DNA from: Cheilinus undulatus
Taxonomy: Eukaryota > Chordata > Actinopteri > Labriformes > Labridae
Direction: 5' to 3'
NCBI RefSeq assembly: GCF_018320785.1
Contig: NC_054877.1
Location: forward strand, 26,332,329-26,396,328
DNA: 64,000 bases
In this document: in pieces, positions 1-11,799 of the stretch
Position numbering within the stretch: the stretch's first letter is position 1
How the letters are laid out: the number at the start of each line of letters is the position of its first letter
The notes under the pieces: generated by a model
Seen by the model: the letters and a program-made list of their open reading frames with translations, nothing else
What the model was told of the DNA's origin: nothing
The model's database searches: none
Made by a program: the position numbers and the translations under genes

Positions 1-1605
1 TCAATATAATATGTTGTGTCAGCTAGTTCAGTGGTCAAAAGTGCACCCTATAAATCATAATTTGTTCACTACTGAAAACTTGAAATCAAGTTGGAATTGA
101 CAGTGAATGTTTTTTGATTTGTATTTAAGTTGTTGTATTAGTTTGGATCCCCTGTGCAGAAATGTGACCTTTAAAGAGTGTATATGTATCTATAATGTGC
201 CAAAATCTTGATGATTTTAAATTGATGGGTGTGACCAACACTGGGTTTAACATATGAAACCAAAACTCAATTACAAAGGGGAATGATTTTTGCAGAAACT
301 TTGGTATTTCATGTTTGTTTTGCACACATGCAAAGACACGTAGTGGAAAGAGCTGCATTACATCAGAGACCTGATGGTTAACCAAACACACTACAACGTC
401 AACACAACTCTGGTTTCTTTTCATGAAAGCTTTGACCTCTAGTACCGTCTAGCTCTCAGGCTTTTTTTTTTTTTTTTTGTTAATGAAGTGGGTGTTAGGA
501 TATAACACACTGTTGAGGAAGTATAGTTCCTTTGTGAGCTTCTGAAAGAAGAAGTGATGCCTAGAATGAGTCTGGGGCTGTGACACAGTCATGTGACCTC
601 TAGTAGAGGTACAGGTGCACCCTCTGGGATATCCAATACTTCCCTGTCAGGTTTATGAGGTCTTTTTGAAGTTATTGTTCTCATACTAGCCTAGTCAAAG
701 GCTACTTTGTGCTGTCAGAGTGTTGTGATCTGGAACTGAATGAATGGAGTTTTGAGCTTTTGGAAAAGCTGGGGTTTGAGGTTTTACTGCTGTGGAGGAG
801 ATGATGTTATTTTTGTGACCAAAATTGTTTCATCTAAGTTTTTATTTGCTAATTTGCTTTTTCTTCATGATTAGGGCATAGTGTCATTAATGCACCTCCT
901 GGCCAAAAATATATGGACTCATGAACATAACCTGTATTTATTCACCTCTAATTGGTCATAGTCTGGTCAGATATATTTCTAAAACCACGGAGACTGAAAT
1001 ACTGCAACATCTGTCAACATTTTCCTCCTTTACATCAACAGAAGCTTGGGCTAAACCAGGATAGGCACTATTATCACACAATTAGGCTGAGGTTTACAAT
1101 AGAACATACACTTCTTTCATATCACACTGGTGCGGCTAAGGTCAAGGCTCCTAGCAGGGAAACTATTATAAAACACCCTTAACAATCTGCATTGTATTTT
1201 TCCTTAATTGGACAGAAGCAAGTGAACAGGTGTGTTCTTTTTTAGTGTTTTGCTTCAAATAGATTATATTTAATGTAATTTTATCAACATTGCTACTTCT
1301 GTATATAAGTTCTTACAACCTTTGGGATGAAGAGATACACTTTTCTTTTTTGAAACACAAAAACAGAGGAGTGCCCCATGGACTCTAGAACTTGGTCCAA
1401 AATTTTGGTATGAATAAAAAGATATCTTTTTGAAGGTAGATTTAAAAAATCCCAACATTGGTATGTTAATAAATCAGTACAGTTGGTTAGTAATTTCTCT
1501 TTTGTCTCCATAGGTTTCACTCTTACTTTGGATATTTTTTTCTTTATCTACTGAAGATCACAGCTTTACCCCTCATCTCTGTTACGGTGTGTTTTGTACT
1601 TTCAG
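1..1605 (+). other. intron of schip1 (5' part outside window)
   Basis: No exon, RNA gene or confident repeat is visible here. Short open frames have no recognisable protein features. The stretch ends in a pyrimidine-rich acceptor at about 1590-1605, directly before the first schip1 exon. It contains a T-run near 463-478. Confidence 0.6.
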
Positions 1606-3085
1606 GCTGCAGAGTGGGGTGAATCTACAGGTGTGTTTTGTGAACGACAGCAGCAGTGACAAAGACAGTGATGCTGAAGACAGCAGGACAGAGACCAGTT
1701 TGGACACGCCACTATCCCCTGTGGTATGCAGAGAGTGTGGATAGTCTCTTTGTGCTTGTGTGTTCCTGTTTCGCCCCACTAGTCTCGTTAACTTACAAAA
1801 GAATCACGTGCAAGACCACATCACCAGTAATGTCATGAAATTACTCAAATTACTTCCCTTCCAGAGCAAGCAGAGCTCATCATTATCTGACCGAGACACA
1901 GCAGAGGAGGACTCGGACCCATTGGATGACTGCAGCGGGTTCTGGCGGGTGCAGCGGAGGCTGCAGGAGGAGGCCCGGGTGGCGCTGGCTCTGGCTCGAC
2001 CCATGGCTCGCATGCAGGTGGAAGTGGAGAGGCAAATCCAACTGCACAGACGTTCACCTGTGGCTGACCTGGTTAGTCAGTGAGGAAGAGAGTTACTGAT
2101 CAGGGAAAGAGAAAGAGAGCATGTGTTTGCTTAATTTCTTGTTATAAAAATACTTCCAGGTAATAGTCCAAAATAGAAAACATCTAAGCCATACAAGAAA
2201 GGGGAAAGTGAAAATAAAATTATTGACTGTGGTCTGCTGTTACAGTAAACACAGCACAATAAAAACCATAAAAGGGACTTGAGCTTTCTGAACAGAGGAT
2301 CATTCTTGGTTTGTAATGTTTTTGTTTTGTGTGAGGGACAAAAGGGGATAACCCACTGATTCTGAGGAAGGCAAAAGAGCAGCCTCCCCAATAACTGACC
2401 TTTGCAAACCAATCATGAAAGATTCTCATAAAATATATCTGGCTGACTCTGGTGCATATTGAATTACGTTTCAATCTGGTTTCACAATCCAGGTTGCATA
2501 ATTTTGCAGTAATGTTTTTTATGTGTGATTTTCACACATGCAGCTTCCCCACCTGCCCCACATCAGTGAGGGTCTGATGAAGAGGAATCTGCGACGAGGG
2601 GACATGAGGGACATGAGTCTGGGACAGCTGCAAGTCATCACAAATGACCTACACTCACAGATTCAGAGTGAGTATCAAACACAAGCACAAAGAGGTGAAT
2701 CAGGGTCAAGAAGGAATTCAGGAAGGAGGATTCTGCCGGTTCTATGAAATATGGAATAAATAAAAATGCTGATTGAATTATTCTATGTACCTATTAAAAT
2801 ATGACGTCTAACCTGTCCTCTTCTCTTTCTGAATCAGGCCTAAATGAGGAGCTGGTGCAGTTGTTGCTGATGAGGGACGAGCTGCATGTTGAGCAGGACG
2901 CCATGCTGGTGGACATCGAGGACCTAACCAGGTGAACCCTCTTTATTTGTTCTTCTTATTTGAGTATTTACTACACAGGACTGTGATTTTACTTCTGTGA
3001 TGGTTAACATACGTCATGTCTTTGTTTTGACAGGCACGCTCACAGCCATCAGCGGCACCAGGCAGAGAAAGCTATGTCTAAATAA
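1606..3085 (+). CDS. schip1: schip1, last five coding exons (schwannomin-interacting protein 1 / IQCJ-SCHIP1)
   Basis: Five exons with GT/AG borders: 1606-1723, 1865-2071, 2544-2667, 2838-2931 and 3034-3085; the stop TAA is at 3083. The joined protein reads [20 protein letters not shown], then [19 protein letters not shown], then a helical stretch ([14 protein letters not shown]), then [19 protein letters not shown] and the C-terminus AEKAMSK. These match the C-terminal half of vertebrate SCHIP1. The C-terminal helix with leucine heptads is the conserved coiled coil. In mammals the protein binds the NF2 product schwannomin and, as the IQCJ fusion, ankyrin G at nodes of Ranvier. Upstream exons lie outside the window. 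The next gene, il12a, is on the same strand, as in human. Confidence 0.96.
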
Positions 3086-4120
3086 AACACCCTGTCTACA
3101 CTTGTGTTCATCTGCACGCCATCTTACCTCCCGCTCCACTGATTGTCACCAGTGTTACTAATAGAGTTCATCCATGCCGACTGTGTGTGTGGAGATTAAC
3201 CCACAATTTATTGTAAGAGTAACACACAAACACACTAATAATGTAATGCACCACAGGTGAAGGACAGAGGCTTTTTACTCTTCACTGAGCACGGTTAATA
3301 AAGCATTATTCCACAGACTCCTCCTCATCCTTCAACCTGATTTTGCGCAGTGATGTTGAGGGGCGACACCACCTTTAGTTTGTCTCTATAATAATCAAGC
3401 AGATTGATTTGTTCATGAGTAGACAAGCTCTGTTTACCTTTTCTTTCACTCAAAGCACTGTGCCATGTTTTGAACACTGGAATTCACCATTAAACATATA
3501 TCTACTATCTGAACTGTTGCAAAGAAAAACACTGAGCTCATTTAGTGGTGTTTAAATGTTGCAGCGGCTTCAGAGAGGACTCTTAGGATTATCTAGTAAC
3601 AAAATTAGATGGACCTGAACAGCTGCTACAGGTTATTACTGCTTTAATAATTAATTTAGAGCTATACTAGTGAAATTTATGGAGTATTTGTATTGTTAAA
3701 AACACTATATGTATAACAGACAAAATGAGATGAACATGGTTGGAAAGTTAAATATGGCTAAAAAAGCTTAAGTCAAGATCTCCTTCATTATAATAAACAT
3801 CTTTTTTGTTATGCTCAACTTACTAATGCTAAAAAGAGCAATCACAAATGACCATATGATAATAAATCATAGCTTAAACTTATATCTACTTTATCTGTTC
3901 AGAGATTGGAGCTTTATGGACGTACTGTATGTAAATGTTAAGATACTTTATAAAAAAGCTGAAGAACATGCCATGTTGGCTGTGTTTAAATGTTTTCACT
4001 CGCACCTTTTTAAGAATGTCACTGAACATGTTCTTTTTCTATTATATGCTTCATGATAAATGTACTGTTTGATGATTGTAAAAAAACTCTAGTAATAAAG
4101 GTTTCAAGTGTGTGAACTCA
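3086..4120 (+). other. schip1 3' UTR with proximal and distal poly(A) signals
   Basis: AATAAA occurs at 3297-3302 and again at 4094-4099, the second followed by a GT-rich stretch. Both could end schip1 transcripts, giving UTRs of about 0.2 or 1.0 kb. The open frame at 3811-4056 has no recognisable features and is treated as UTR. Confidence 0.55.
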
Positions 4121-5080
4121 GTTTCAATCTGGCTTCTTTAATGAGAGTTAATTTGACTTTTATAATCTGACTGACTCTGTGTGCATTGGTGATAACAGTA
4201 AAAACAATGATTTAAAACACGTACAAAATATTTCATCATGTGAAGCCTAGAAAAGTGAGTCTGTTCCCATTCACAGATAGGACCTGAGAGTTGCTCAAAG
4301 TGTGGTCTGGTTTCCCCTCTCATTCACACTTGGTTGACACTTACGTAACTGAGTTTTGTGGAAGATTACAGCAAGCGGGGGGACATAACTCCCAACTGGG
4401 GGGATAAAATATACCAAAATTACATTTTAATCTTAAAAATCAACTCAGCACAGTATGTAAATTCCCTCACAAAGGGCCTCTAAATCAAAACAACAAAAGA
4501 TGACGTGTAGAGACGTGCTGCTTAGCTCTGTTGCTTCCTTCTTGTTTTGAATTGTGAACTCTGTTCAATAAAAACTACACTCTATAAGGTGTATTTACAA
4601 AACAACAAACCACCGCTTTGGTTTCATTGATGAATTTCACATGATGGGGGGAATAGCTGAAAAAAGTGGTGCCAACTTCTTGGATTGCGTTACCCACTTT
4701 AACAGCTTTTCTCCCTCATGATGTTAAATTCATCCATGAAATAAAAATGTGGGATAGTGATAGAAGGATGGAGTTATTGCGTGTTACAGGTGGAATTTGG
4801 ATGACAAAACACACAACTGATAGGAGGGGATAATCATCATCTGTCATATATAAGCAGCACAAAACATGAATGAGATACAGTATCAGAACTGCAGCGTCCA
4901 GTCACAATTCATGCTGTTATGTTGCAGTCTTTGATGTAAACATGTCAGTTACTGTCATCACAGCTCTGTCCCAAAGAAATATTCAGTGTGTAAAAATTCT
5001 ATTGTACCTTTAGTTGAAGAAAAAAATCACTTTATTGGTTGGATTCATTTTAAAAACATGTTCATTAAAACAATAAAAAT
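4121..5080. other. intergenic, no gene seen
   Basis: AT-rich spacer between schip1 and a SINE-like insertion. G-runs near 4376-4405 and 4643-4650 may belong to an old DNA transposon relic, but I see no clear ends. Confidence 0.4.
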
Positions 5081-5495
5081 GGGAACCACCTTAGCTCAGA
5101 GGGTAGAGCAGGCACACATTACTAGATGGCACTTTCTCACTACCTAAGTTCCTTATCATACAGAATCTGTTATTTATGACATATTTGCCAATATTGTGTA
5201 TGGACTACGGGACGGGGGAGAGGTGTGGGTGGGGTGAGGTAAGGTCATGTATTCTTATATTTATTTTGTTTGTGTGTAAAGCAATTTGTGTAACATTGTT
5301 TTGTATGAAAAGTGCTATACTAATAAAGATTGATTGATTGTTATACAGAGGCTATAGTCCTCAACGCTCTGGTCGAAGGATCGTTTTCTGGTCTCAGCAC
5401 TATTGGTGCATGTTTCCCCCCACTGTCTCTCCTCAGATATCCTATCAAAATAAAGGCAAAAGCCCAAAAATATTCTTTAGAAAAAAATATATATA
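5081..5495 (+). repeat. tRNA-type fish SINE split by a younger LINE/SINE tail
   Basis: 5091-5112 resembles a tRNA A box (TTAGCTCAGAGGGTAGAGC). The downstream half resumes at about 5341 with a B-box-like GGTCGAAGGATCG at 5373, followed by a conserved tail running into AATAAAGGCAAAAGCCC. Between the halves, about 5120-5340, sits an insertion ending in AATAAAGATTGATTGATTG, the tail typical of fish L2-type elements. The two halves read as one interrupted element. Confidence 0.6.
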
Positions 5496-5754
5496 AATAT
5501 AAAAGTCAAACTTAAGATGGCTTTCTGTGTTACTGAACAAACTTTCAAATACAGATTTTTTTTCTATGAAGAGTTTAACTCCTTAAAGCCTGTTGTATCA
5601 TATTTGATACATTCTTTTATGATAATTGAACAATATGATCAATAAATTACTAAAAAAAATTCTGAATACAATCTGATAAATGATAAAAATGCACTCAAGT
5701 GGATTGTCAGTTACCAAAAACACCTTATGTATCAAATGAGATTCAAAAAATATT

Positions 5755-6285
5755 CAGTGCTTAACAAATTTATTAGACCACCTGTCATATTTGTCTCAAA
5801 GAGCATCCAGCATCATGAAGCGCTTTAATGCAGACTCTTTTATTTTCAGTGAGCTCTCCACGTTTTACCATTTTTAAACAGGAATGAGGGATTTCAAACT
5901 GAATTCAAACAAATTTGAGCCGGCTCACTGGGCTTCCCTGAGAAGTCAGGAATTAATCAAGCATAAGATTCAACCACTAAAACTCTTTTTTTTTTTTTGT
6001 TCAATACTATAATTTGACATATTATTCAAGAAATATTCATGTGTTTTACTATTTTTTCAGTTTTTTTGTAAATTAGTAAATTTGAAAATTCATGGATAAC
6101 AATAATAATTATATTTTAGCATTAAAATTATCATTTCAGTTAAAGAGCTTCTACATATTGGTGTATTAACCATTGCAGAAACATAAAAAATGATTTTGGT
6201 AATTACCAATGCTGTTAATTTAGGGCAGCTGTGGCATAAACCTTACTTTGGTTAGGGTTAGGGTGGTCTAATTTGTTAAGCACTG
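5755..6285 (+). mobile_element. TIR element family A, copy 1 (Tc1/mariner-like MITE)
   Basis: It starts CAGTGCTTAACAAATTTATT and ends with the inverse, AATTTGTTAAGCACTG. The interior is closely similar to 27642-28185 and to the reverse complement of 56047-56597. At about 530 bp with no coding frame it is non-autonomous. Confidence 0.8.
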
Positions 6286-6666
6286 TAGGTTAAATATTTA
6301 TGAAAATTTTGATTTTTTTTTTTATTTCAGTAGAAAGTGAAATAAACATTTCAGTTCCAAAAAACTAGAACTTCTGGCTATAATTTGTGTATTCAGACTT
6401 TAAAGGGTTAAAGTCATAGGGGCTTTTTCGAGCAAAAAAGATCAAATTGCCTTCATATGATTTCAGTTTAAGATAAAATGTAATGCCTTCACTATGCCTC
6501 TCCTGGAAGGTAAACAATGAAAAGAAACCAGTGAGTGCCTCATCAGTGTTTATGTGTTATTTCCAGTTTCACCACAAGCATTTAGCGCAAAGAAGGAGGG
6601 AAACTTCACAACCTTGACTCGACACTTTCAATTTACAGTGAAGTGTCAACACATTGATTTACAGAG

Positions 6667-6676
6667 GGGGAACCCC
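6667..6676 (+). promoter_or_regulatory. NF-kappaB site upstream of il12a
   Basis: GGGGAACCCC fits the kappaB consensus GGGRNNYYCC exactly and is palindromic. It lies 17 bp before the TATA box of il12a. Human IL12A transcription is known to respond to Rel proteins; use of this site is inferred. Confidence 0.6.
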
Positions 6677-6692
6677 TCCAGGTCAGTCTGGG

Positions 6693-6700
6693 TATAAAAT
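6693..6700 (+). promoter_or_regulatory. TATA box of il12a
   Basis: TATAAAAT lies about 58-65 bp before the start codon. That puts transcription start near 6725 and leaves a short 5' UTR. Confidence 0.7.
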
Positions 6701-6757
6701 ACTTAAGGACGTCTGAGTTCAACCAGTCACAGCAAACAGTTACCAGTCCAGTTCAAG

Positions 6758-8733
6758 ATGGCCTTCAAGCTCTGTGAGTATCATGTACCCTGACTGAATG
6801 TTGTTTTCTTTATAGCATGTATTTCAAAGAAAAATTACTGTTAACTTTTTAACCATTTTTTTTTTCTTTTTCTTTTTTTTGTCAGACTTCTCTCCTGCAT
6901 TGCTGCTTCTGGTGTTCACTAGCCCTCTGTGGTATGTCAGCCAGTCTGTGCCAGTGATGAGTCAAAGACCCATGACTGACTCCTGTATTTCATACGCACA
7001 AACACTTCTTCAGGACATCACTGAAACCCTCACACAGGTATGCTAAAGTGAACAAAGATATTTTCAACTCTCTCATCTTAAACCTGTTTTAATGATAGTT
7101 GAAAAAAAAACTATTTTCTGTGTCTAGAAAAACGTGTCTGCTGGGATCGACTGCACAAAGCAGAGTGTGGAGATGAACACAGAGACCAACACTGCGTCTG
7201 TGTGCATACCAAAGGTAACTTACTCATGGTATTCTAATTATTACTGTAATTCACTAAATAAAACATCAAATAATGTTTAATAAATAGTTTTACTGAATGC
7301 TGTCATATGAATTATTTGACATTATTGTGTTTGTCTCACAGGAAGCGAAATGCTCAGGGCCCATGAAGTCAGAATTCGATCAGGTAAGTTATGCTCTGTT
7401 TTTATAGGGGAAAAATCCCCTAAAGAAAAAACTTTAGATAGTTTTATGTTTCCACTTTATGGAGGACAACTTGTTTAAGCCAGGCTTTAAAATCATAATC
7501 ATTAAATAACAAAAAATCTTAGTCACCATAAGTAGAAAGATACAACCTTAAACATCTTTGAGTTTAGAGATGTGCTTGTCTATAAAGTACACTGTCACAA
7601 ATACAAGTTTTCAAAAAAGTGATTTAGCTGTAAGGTGGACTTTTACAGTGCTTTTTTGGGGTTTAGTTTTGCTGTCTTTCTCTTAGAATAGTAAATTCAA
7701 TGATTAGTTAAAGACTTGAGATCATAATTAACTGGGATTGCATCATAGAGTGTACTGAGGCTCTTGAATTTAATTTGAGGGAGCAAAGATGTCAAGTTTG
7801 ACCTTGATTATTAACATGCATTGGCTCTATACATTTTAGACTTCGTGACTTGTTGTATTACGACTAAAAGCTTTACAAGTTTAGAAATTAGCCTAACAAA
7901 AGGACTACTAAGATGAAACAAAGATTTAAAAATGATGTATGCATGTGTTGTGTTGTATACAAACTGTCTTTGTATTTTTCCATCAAGGACTTATGTCTGA
8001 CCAACATCATGGATGATCTGCGTCACTACTACAGAATTCTCTCTGTGCAGCCACATCCTAACAATTTAATCAGCAAAAAAATTCTGCACAGCCTCAGGAA
8101 CCTCATGGAGGTAAGTCATTTTATAAATCACAGCAGTATTCAGAATCAGTATTGTTCAATACTAGATGGACAAACTCTTGAACTATTTAGCTATTTTTAG
8201 GCTGTTTTGTGTGTATGAAGGGGTGTATATCTAAATTTCTGTGTAGAGATCACCATGAAAGATGTGAGTTCAGTTTGATAAATGTTAACATGCAGTATTT
8301 CCTTTCATCAGAATTGCTTTAAGATGTCCTTTCAAGTTGATTTGGCTCTAGAGGAGGTAAGAGATCCCTTAATGAAGTTTGTTCCTATGTAGTACATTAA
8401 TTCTTATTTTTAAGTTTTGTGACTTGTGCATCTTTGATTTTCAAAGTTGTATGAAAAACTTCAAACTGCAACATTTAAATTACAATCAAATACGTTTATC
8501 GTCAGTAATGATGTTGGTGATAGAGTATTCCTTACATAGCCAGCTTAAGAGGAACAGTGTATTTTAAGTAGATAATATGAAACCTTCTCTGTTTCATTTA
8601 GGCTGCCGCAGACCATCAGAGCAACTTTGATGACCGGCTGACTCTCTGCAAAGTGCTGAAGGGCTTCCATGTCCGAACCATCACAATCAACAGGGTCATT
8701 TCCTACATAAACTCAGAAGAACACACAAATTAA
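6758..8733 (+). CDS. il12a: interleukin-12 subunit alpha (p35)
   Basis: Seven exons: 6758-6773, 6886-7037, 7128-7214, 7342-7383, 7988-8110, 8312-8356 and 8602-8733, joining to 198 residues. Exon 1 codes only MAFKL plus one base. A hydrophobic signal peptide follows (YFSPALLLLVFTSPLWYVSQS). The mature four-helix cytokine has cysteines in the p35 pattern: DSCISYAQTLL, IDCTKQSVEM, VCIPKEAKCSG, DLCLTNIMDDL, NCFKMSFQ and LTLCKVLKGFHVRT. p35 pairs with IL-12B (p40) to give IL-12, or with EBI3 to give IL-35. Length, exon number and position after schip1 all agree with the family. The start is fixed by the signal peptide and the TATA box 58 bp upstream. Confidence 0.93.
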
Positions 8734-8859
8734 TTCCTCCTGTTCAAACAGATCCTTTGTTTGAGGAAAAACAGATTTTTTTTCACAAAAAAAATAATGA
8801 ACTACACGTATGACTTAAATTACATTTTGTAATGATAAACACTTCTTAACCTCTTAGTG

Positions 8860-9054
8860 GTAAATATTTATGACTGTTATGTAGTCATTACATGAGCTTA
8901 TATATGACATCAAGATGATGTGTTAACATACTTTTATAAAGTCTATTTAAAGACTGCTATATTTATTTATTCATATTTATTTTCATTCTGGACTATTTAT
9001 GTTAAACTATTTATTGACTCATTATTCACTTGGTTCTATGAATCACCAAATAAA
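8860..9054 (+). promoter_or_regulatory. AU-rich instability region and poly(A) signal of il12a
   Basis: The 3' UTR holds about seven ATTTA pentamers, including an overlapping TATTTATTTATT at 8959, and ends with AATAAA at 9049-9054 followed by T/GT-rich sequence. Such clusters recruit mRNA-decay proteins in cytokine transcripts. That function is inferred here. Confidence 0.65.
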
Positions 9055-9225
9055 TGTTTTTCCTGCATTTGCTGCTGTTTTTGAGTTCTTGAAGTCTTCT
9101 TATTCTTCTTCATGAAGGGAATCTACACTGAAATAGAAAATGCATTTAGACAACTTTAACTAAATAGCTTTTACTCTTCAAGAGAGATATGGGACTTTAT
9201 GGTCGACTATGAAGAAAAACAGTAA

Positions 9226-11045
9226 CACTTTAGTTTAAGGGTACAATTCTCACCATTCATTAGCTGCTTATAGCATGCTAATGACTTGAATATGAATTGC
9301 TCATTAGTCATTATCAAGAGCTTTAAAGTGCCTTATTCTACAAGACCATAATCATGGCTAACAGGCAGTAGCCTAAACTGAGAGTTTCTCTTAATAACCT
9401 CCTTATTATTGCATATTAATAATCACTAAGGAAGCTGTTCACATTAATTATGATCTAAATGTGCTTTGTTTGGTATTGCCTTTAATGGGTAGTAGTACCA
9501 CATGAATAGTTCTTCTCCCTTGGTTACTCTGAATTAGTATAATCTATTCTAATAAAACTAAGCATACAATTTTAATTCTTAGTAATGTCCACATAACTCC
9601 TAGTTTAACCTTTGTAACTCAGAATATCCACCCCAAACTAAAGTGAGGTCTTGTTACCATTAGGATCTAATTCTCAACATTAGTTAGCTGCTTCAAGCAT
9701 GATAATCGTTGCATACAAATAATAGTGCTCATAATAAAGGTGTGACTATAATGCATTATAAGTAAAAGAAATTCAGTACATTTTGATCTCTGTAAATACA
9801 ACAAGTGTCCAGCCAATATGATTTATTGACTTCAACCATATAGGTTATAAAATGCCTAATAGCATGAAAATTGATTTTTCATAAAGCATTCTGAAGATTC
9901 ATAAATACTTGTAACTATATGAACACTATAACACATTACACATCTGCTTAAAAGTCATTATAGACACTGGCAATACATTAGTAAGAATTACTGTTATGAG
10001 GCATTCTAATTAGTCATGAGTGCTTATAGTAATGGTTATACAACATTATGGGTTTGTTACAATGCATTATTAATAAACTTGCTTACAATTTGTTATCATG
10101 TGTTGTAGAGGTAACCTGACACACCAGATGGATGTGTGAAACGTTTCCTATTGAAAGCTTCAATAGGAAACGTTTGAGAAAAGGCGGAGGCTTTGAAAAA
10201 ACTCAGAGGGTGACTGGATGAACATTCTGTCTGTCACATCTCTATGGGCCAATCAGTGCAACCAAACACGTGACATAGCCGCTTTTAAGCTGCGCGTGCG
10301 CTGCTACTGAGGAAGAACGGGAAACATGGCAACTATAGACATGTAAGTACACGACTTTTGTTGTTTTTGAAAAGAAAACAACTCACTGCTGTTCTTTGTT
10401 CTTTTAATGAAGAAATGTCGTCAAGTTCTGATAAAACTGGCGCTTTAGCAGCATCCACGCTAATCTCTTCCTCCATAATTGCACCAGCTCTTGCTGCTGC
10501 TTGGTAACGTCACGACACTGCTGCACTTGTTATTTAACTACTAAATTTCAAACAAATTTGCACCATCATTTGCTTTTTTGTGTGCTATATTGAATTATCA
10601 TGTGTAAAGAGAAGACACCAACAGACTATGGAAAAATGACTAATACATGTGAAGCTACTAGATATTCTGAGTTACAGAGGTTAAATTAGGAGTTATGTGG
10701 ACATTACTAAGAATTAAAATTGTATGCCTAAATTGTATGCTAGAATAGATTATACTAATTCAGAGTAACCAAGGGAGAAGAACTGTTCATGTGGTACTAC
10801 TACCTAATAAGGGCTATACCATTCAAATCATATTAAGATCATAATTAATGTGAAAGAACTCTCTTATTTGCTATTAATATTCAGCAATAAGGAGGTTATT
10901 ATGGAAAAACTATTACCTAATTGCCTATTAGCCATAGATTATGGACTTGTAGTATAAAGTACTGATAAGCTTTTGATAATGACCAATAAGCAGTTTACAT
11001 GCTACTAATTAGCTTTCTAATAAGCAGCTAATTTAATCAATTAAT
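9226..11045. repeat. foldback element with two ~400-bp inverted arms
   Basis: 9236-9640 and the reverse complement of about 10660-11040 are closely similar along their length. Both carry ACCACATGAA and then AGTTCTTCTCCCTTGGTTAC. A further, poorer copy of the arm sequence starts near 9655 (CTCAACATTAGTTAGCTGC). The ~1-kb loop contains a different repeat at 10108-10560. No transposase frame is present. Confidence 0.8.
10108..10560 (+). repeat. repeat family B, copy 1, with promoter/first-exon-like architecture
   Basis: It begins GTAACCTGACACACCAGAT. It contains a CCAAT box (10249-10253) and a CACGTG E-box (10267-10272), then an ATG at 10326 in Kozak context (AACATGG). That ATG opens MATID and runs straight into a consensus splice donor, GTAAGT, at 10343. 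Related copies lie at 43600-44045 and about 58690-59015, so it is dispersed rather than a local gene. No downstream exon is visible. Confidence 0.65.
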
Positions 11046-11079
11046 CAGTTTAATCACAATCAATCAAAATGCAATATAA

Positions 11080-11760
11080 CCCATCATGATAACTCATTCA
11101 AAAATAATAATAATTTGTGAAATGGTACTTCCCAGAGGCTATGTGAAACTTGTAGACAGGGGCCCTACATTTTATAAGTAACATACATAACAAATAATAT
11201 AAACAATTATAAACAAAATTCAACCTGTATTCCTTATATTAACTCAAGACTCTAAAATGCCCTAAAATCAACTCCATAGATTCTTAATGTATTGTGACAC
11301 TAACACAGTACATGTAGACAATGGCATTTAGAAAACTGCTATATAAATTAACTGGAATATATTTTTAGATGGGAAGCAATTTAGAATTGATAACAGACCC
11401 TTAGCCACAAAAGGTCTAGGTTTTACCATATTTTGTAGAAACTGTTGTCAGTGGGTCTTTCTGAAGACAAACACAGATGAAACATTTCATAGCACTTTCA
11501 AGCAAGTTCCAAATTTGTAGACCTCTGCAGGTCACACTAAAACGTGTACATTTCAGCTTGTGTTTCTTCCCTTTAAGTTGTTTGTTGTGTTGTGTGCATG
11601 AGAGGGAGCACAAATTGGAATAAGATACCATAGTCTATCAACGAGGCTATATGTTACATCATATATCATACAAGAGTTTTGAAAAATGTTAATTTCAGTA
11701 AGCTTCAGAAGTTTGAGGTTATAAAAAAGAGAACCAGAGAAGCGTTTAACTTAGACCACA
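11080..11760. other. intergenic, no gene seen
   Basis: AT-rich spacer. The 71-codon open frame at 11416-11631 (-) has no recognisable features. Confidence 0.4.
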
Positions 11761-11799
11761 ATACGTCTTGTATAACTTTCTTGGGTACAATTTTTAGTT

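Noticed and set aside
5091-5112. Possible tRNA gene from an A-box match
   Set aside because: No cloverleaf can be formed; the B-box-like part is ~260 bp away and the context is a SINE.
6240-6262. Telomere-like GGTTAGGGTTAGGG
   Set aside because: Only two units, inside a TIR element where other copies read GGGTGGTGG; chance drift rather than an interstitial telomere.
7913-8200. 95-codon frame as a separate gene
   Set aside because: It is il12a exon 5 read with flanking intron.
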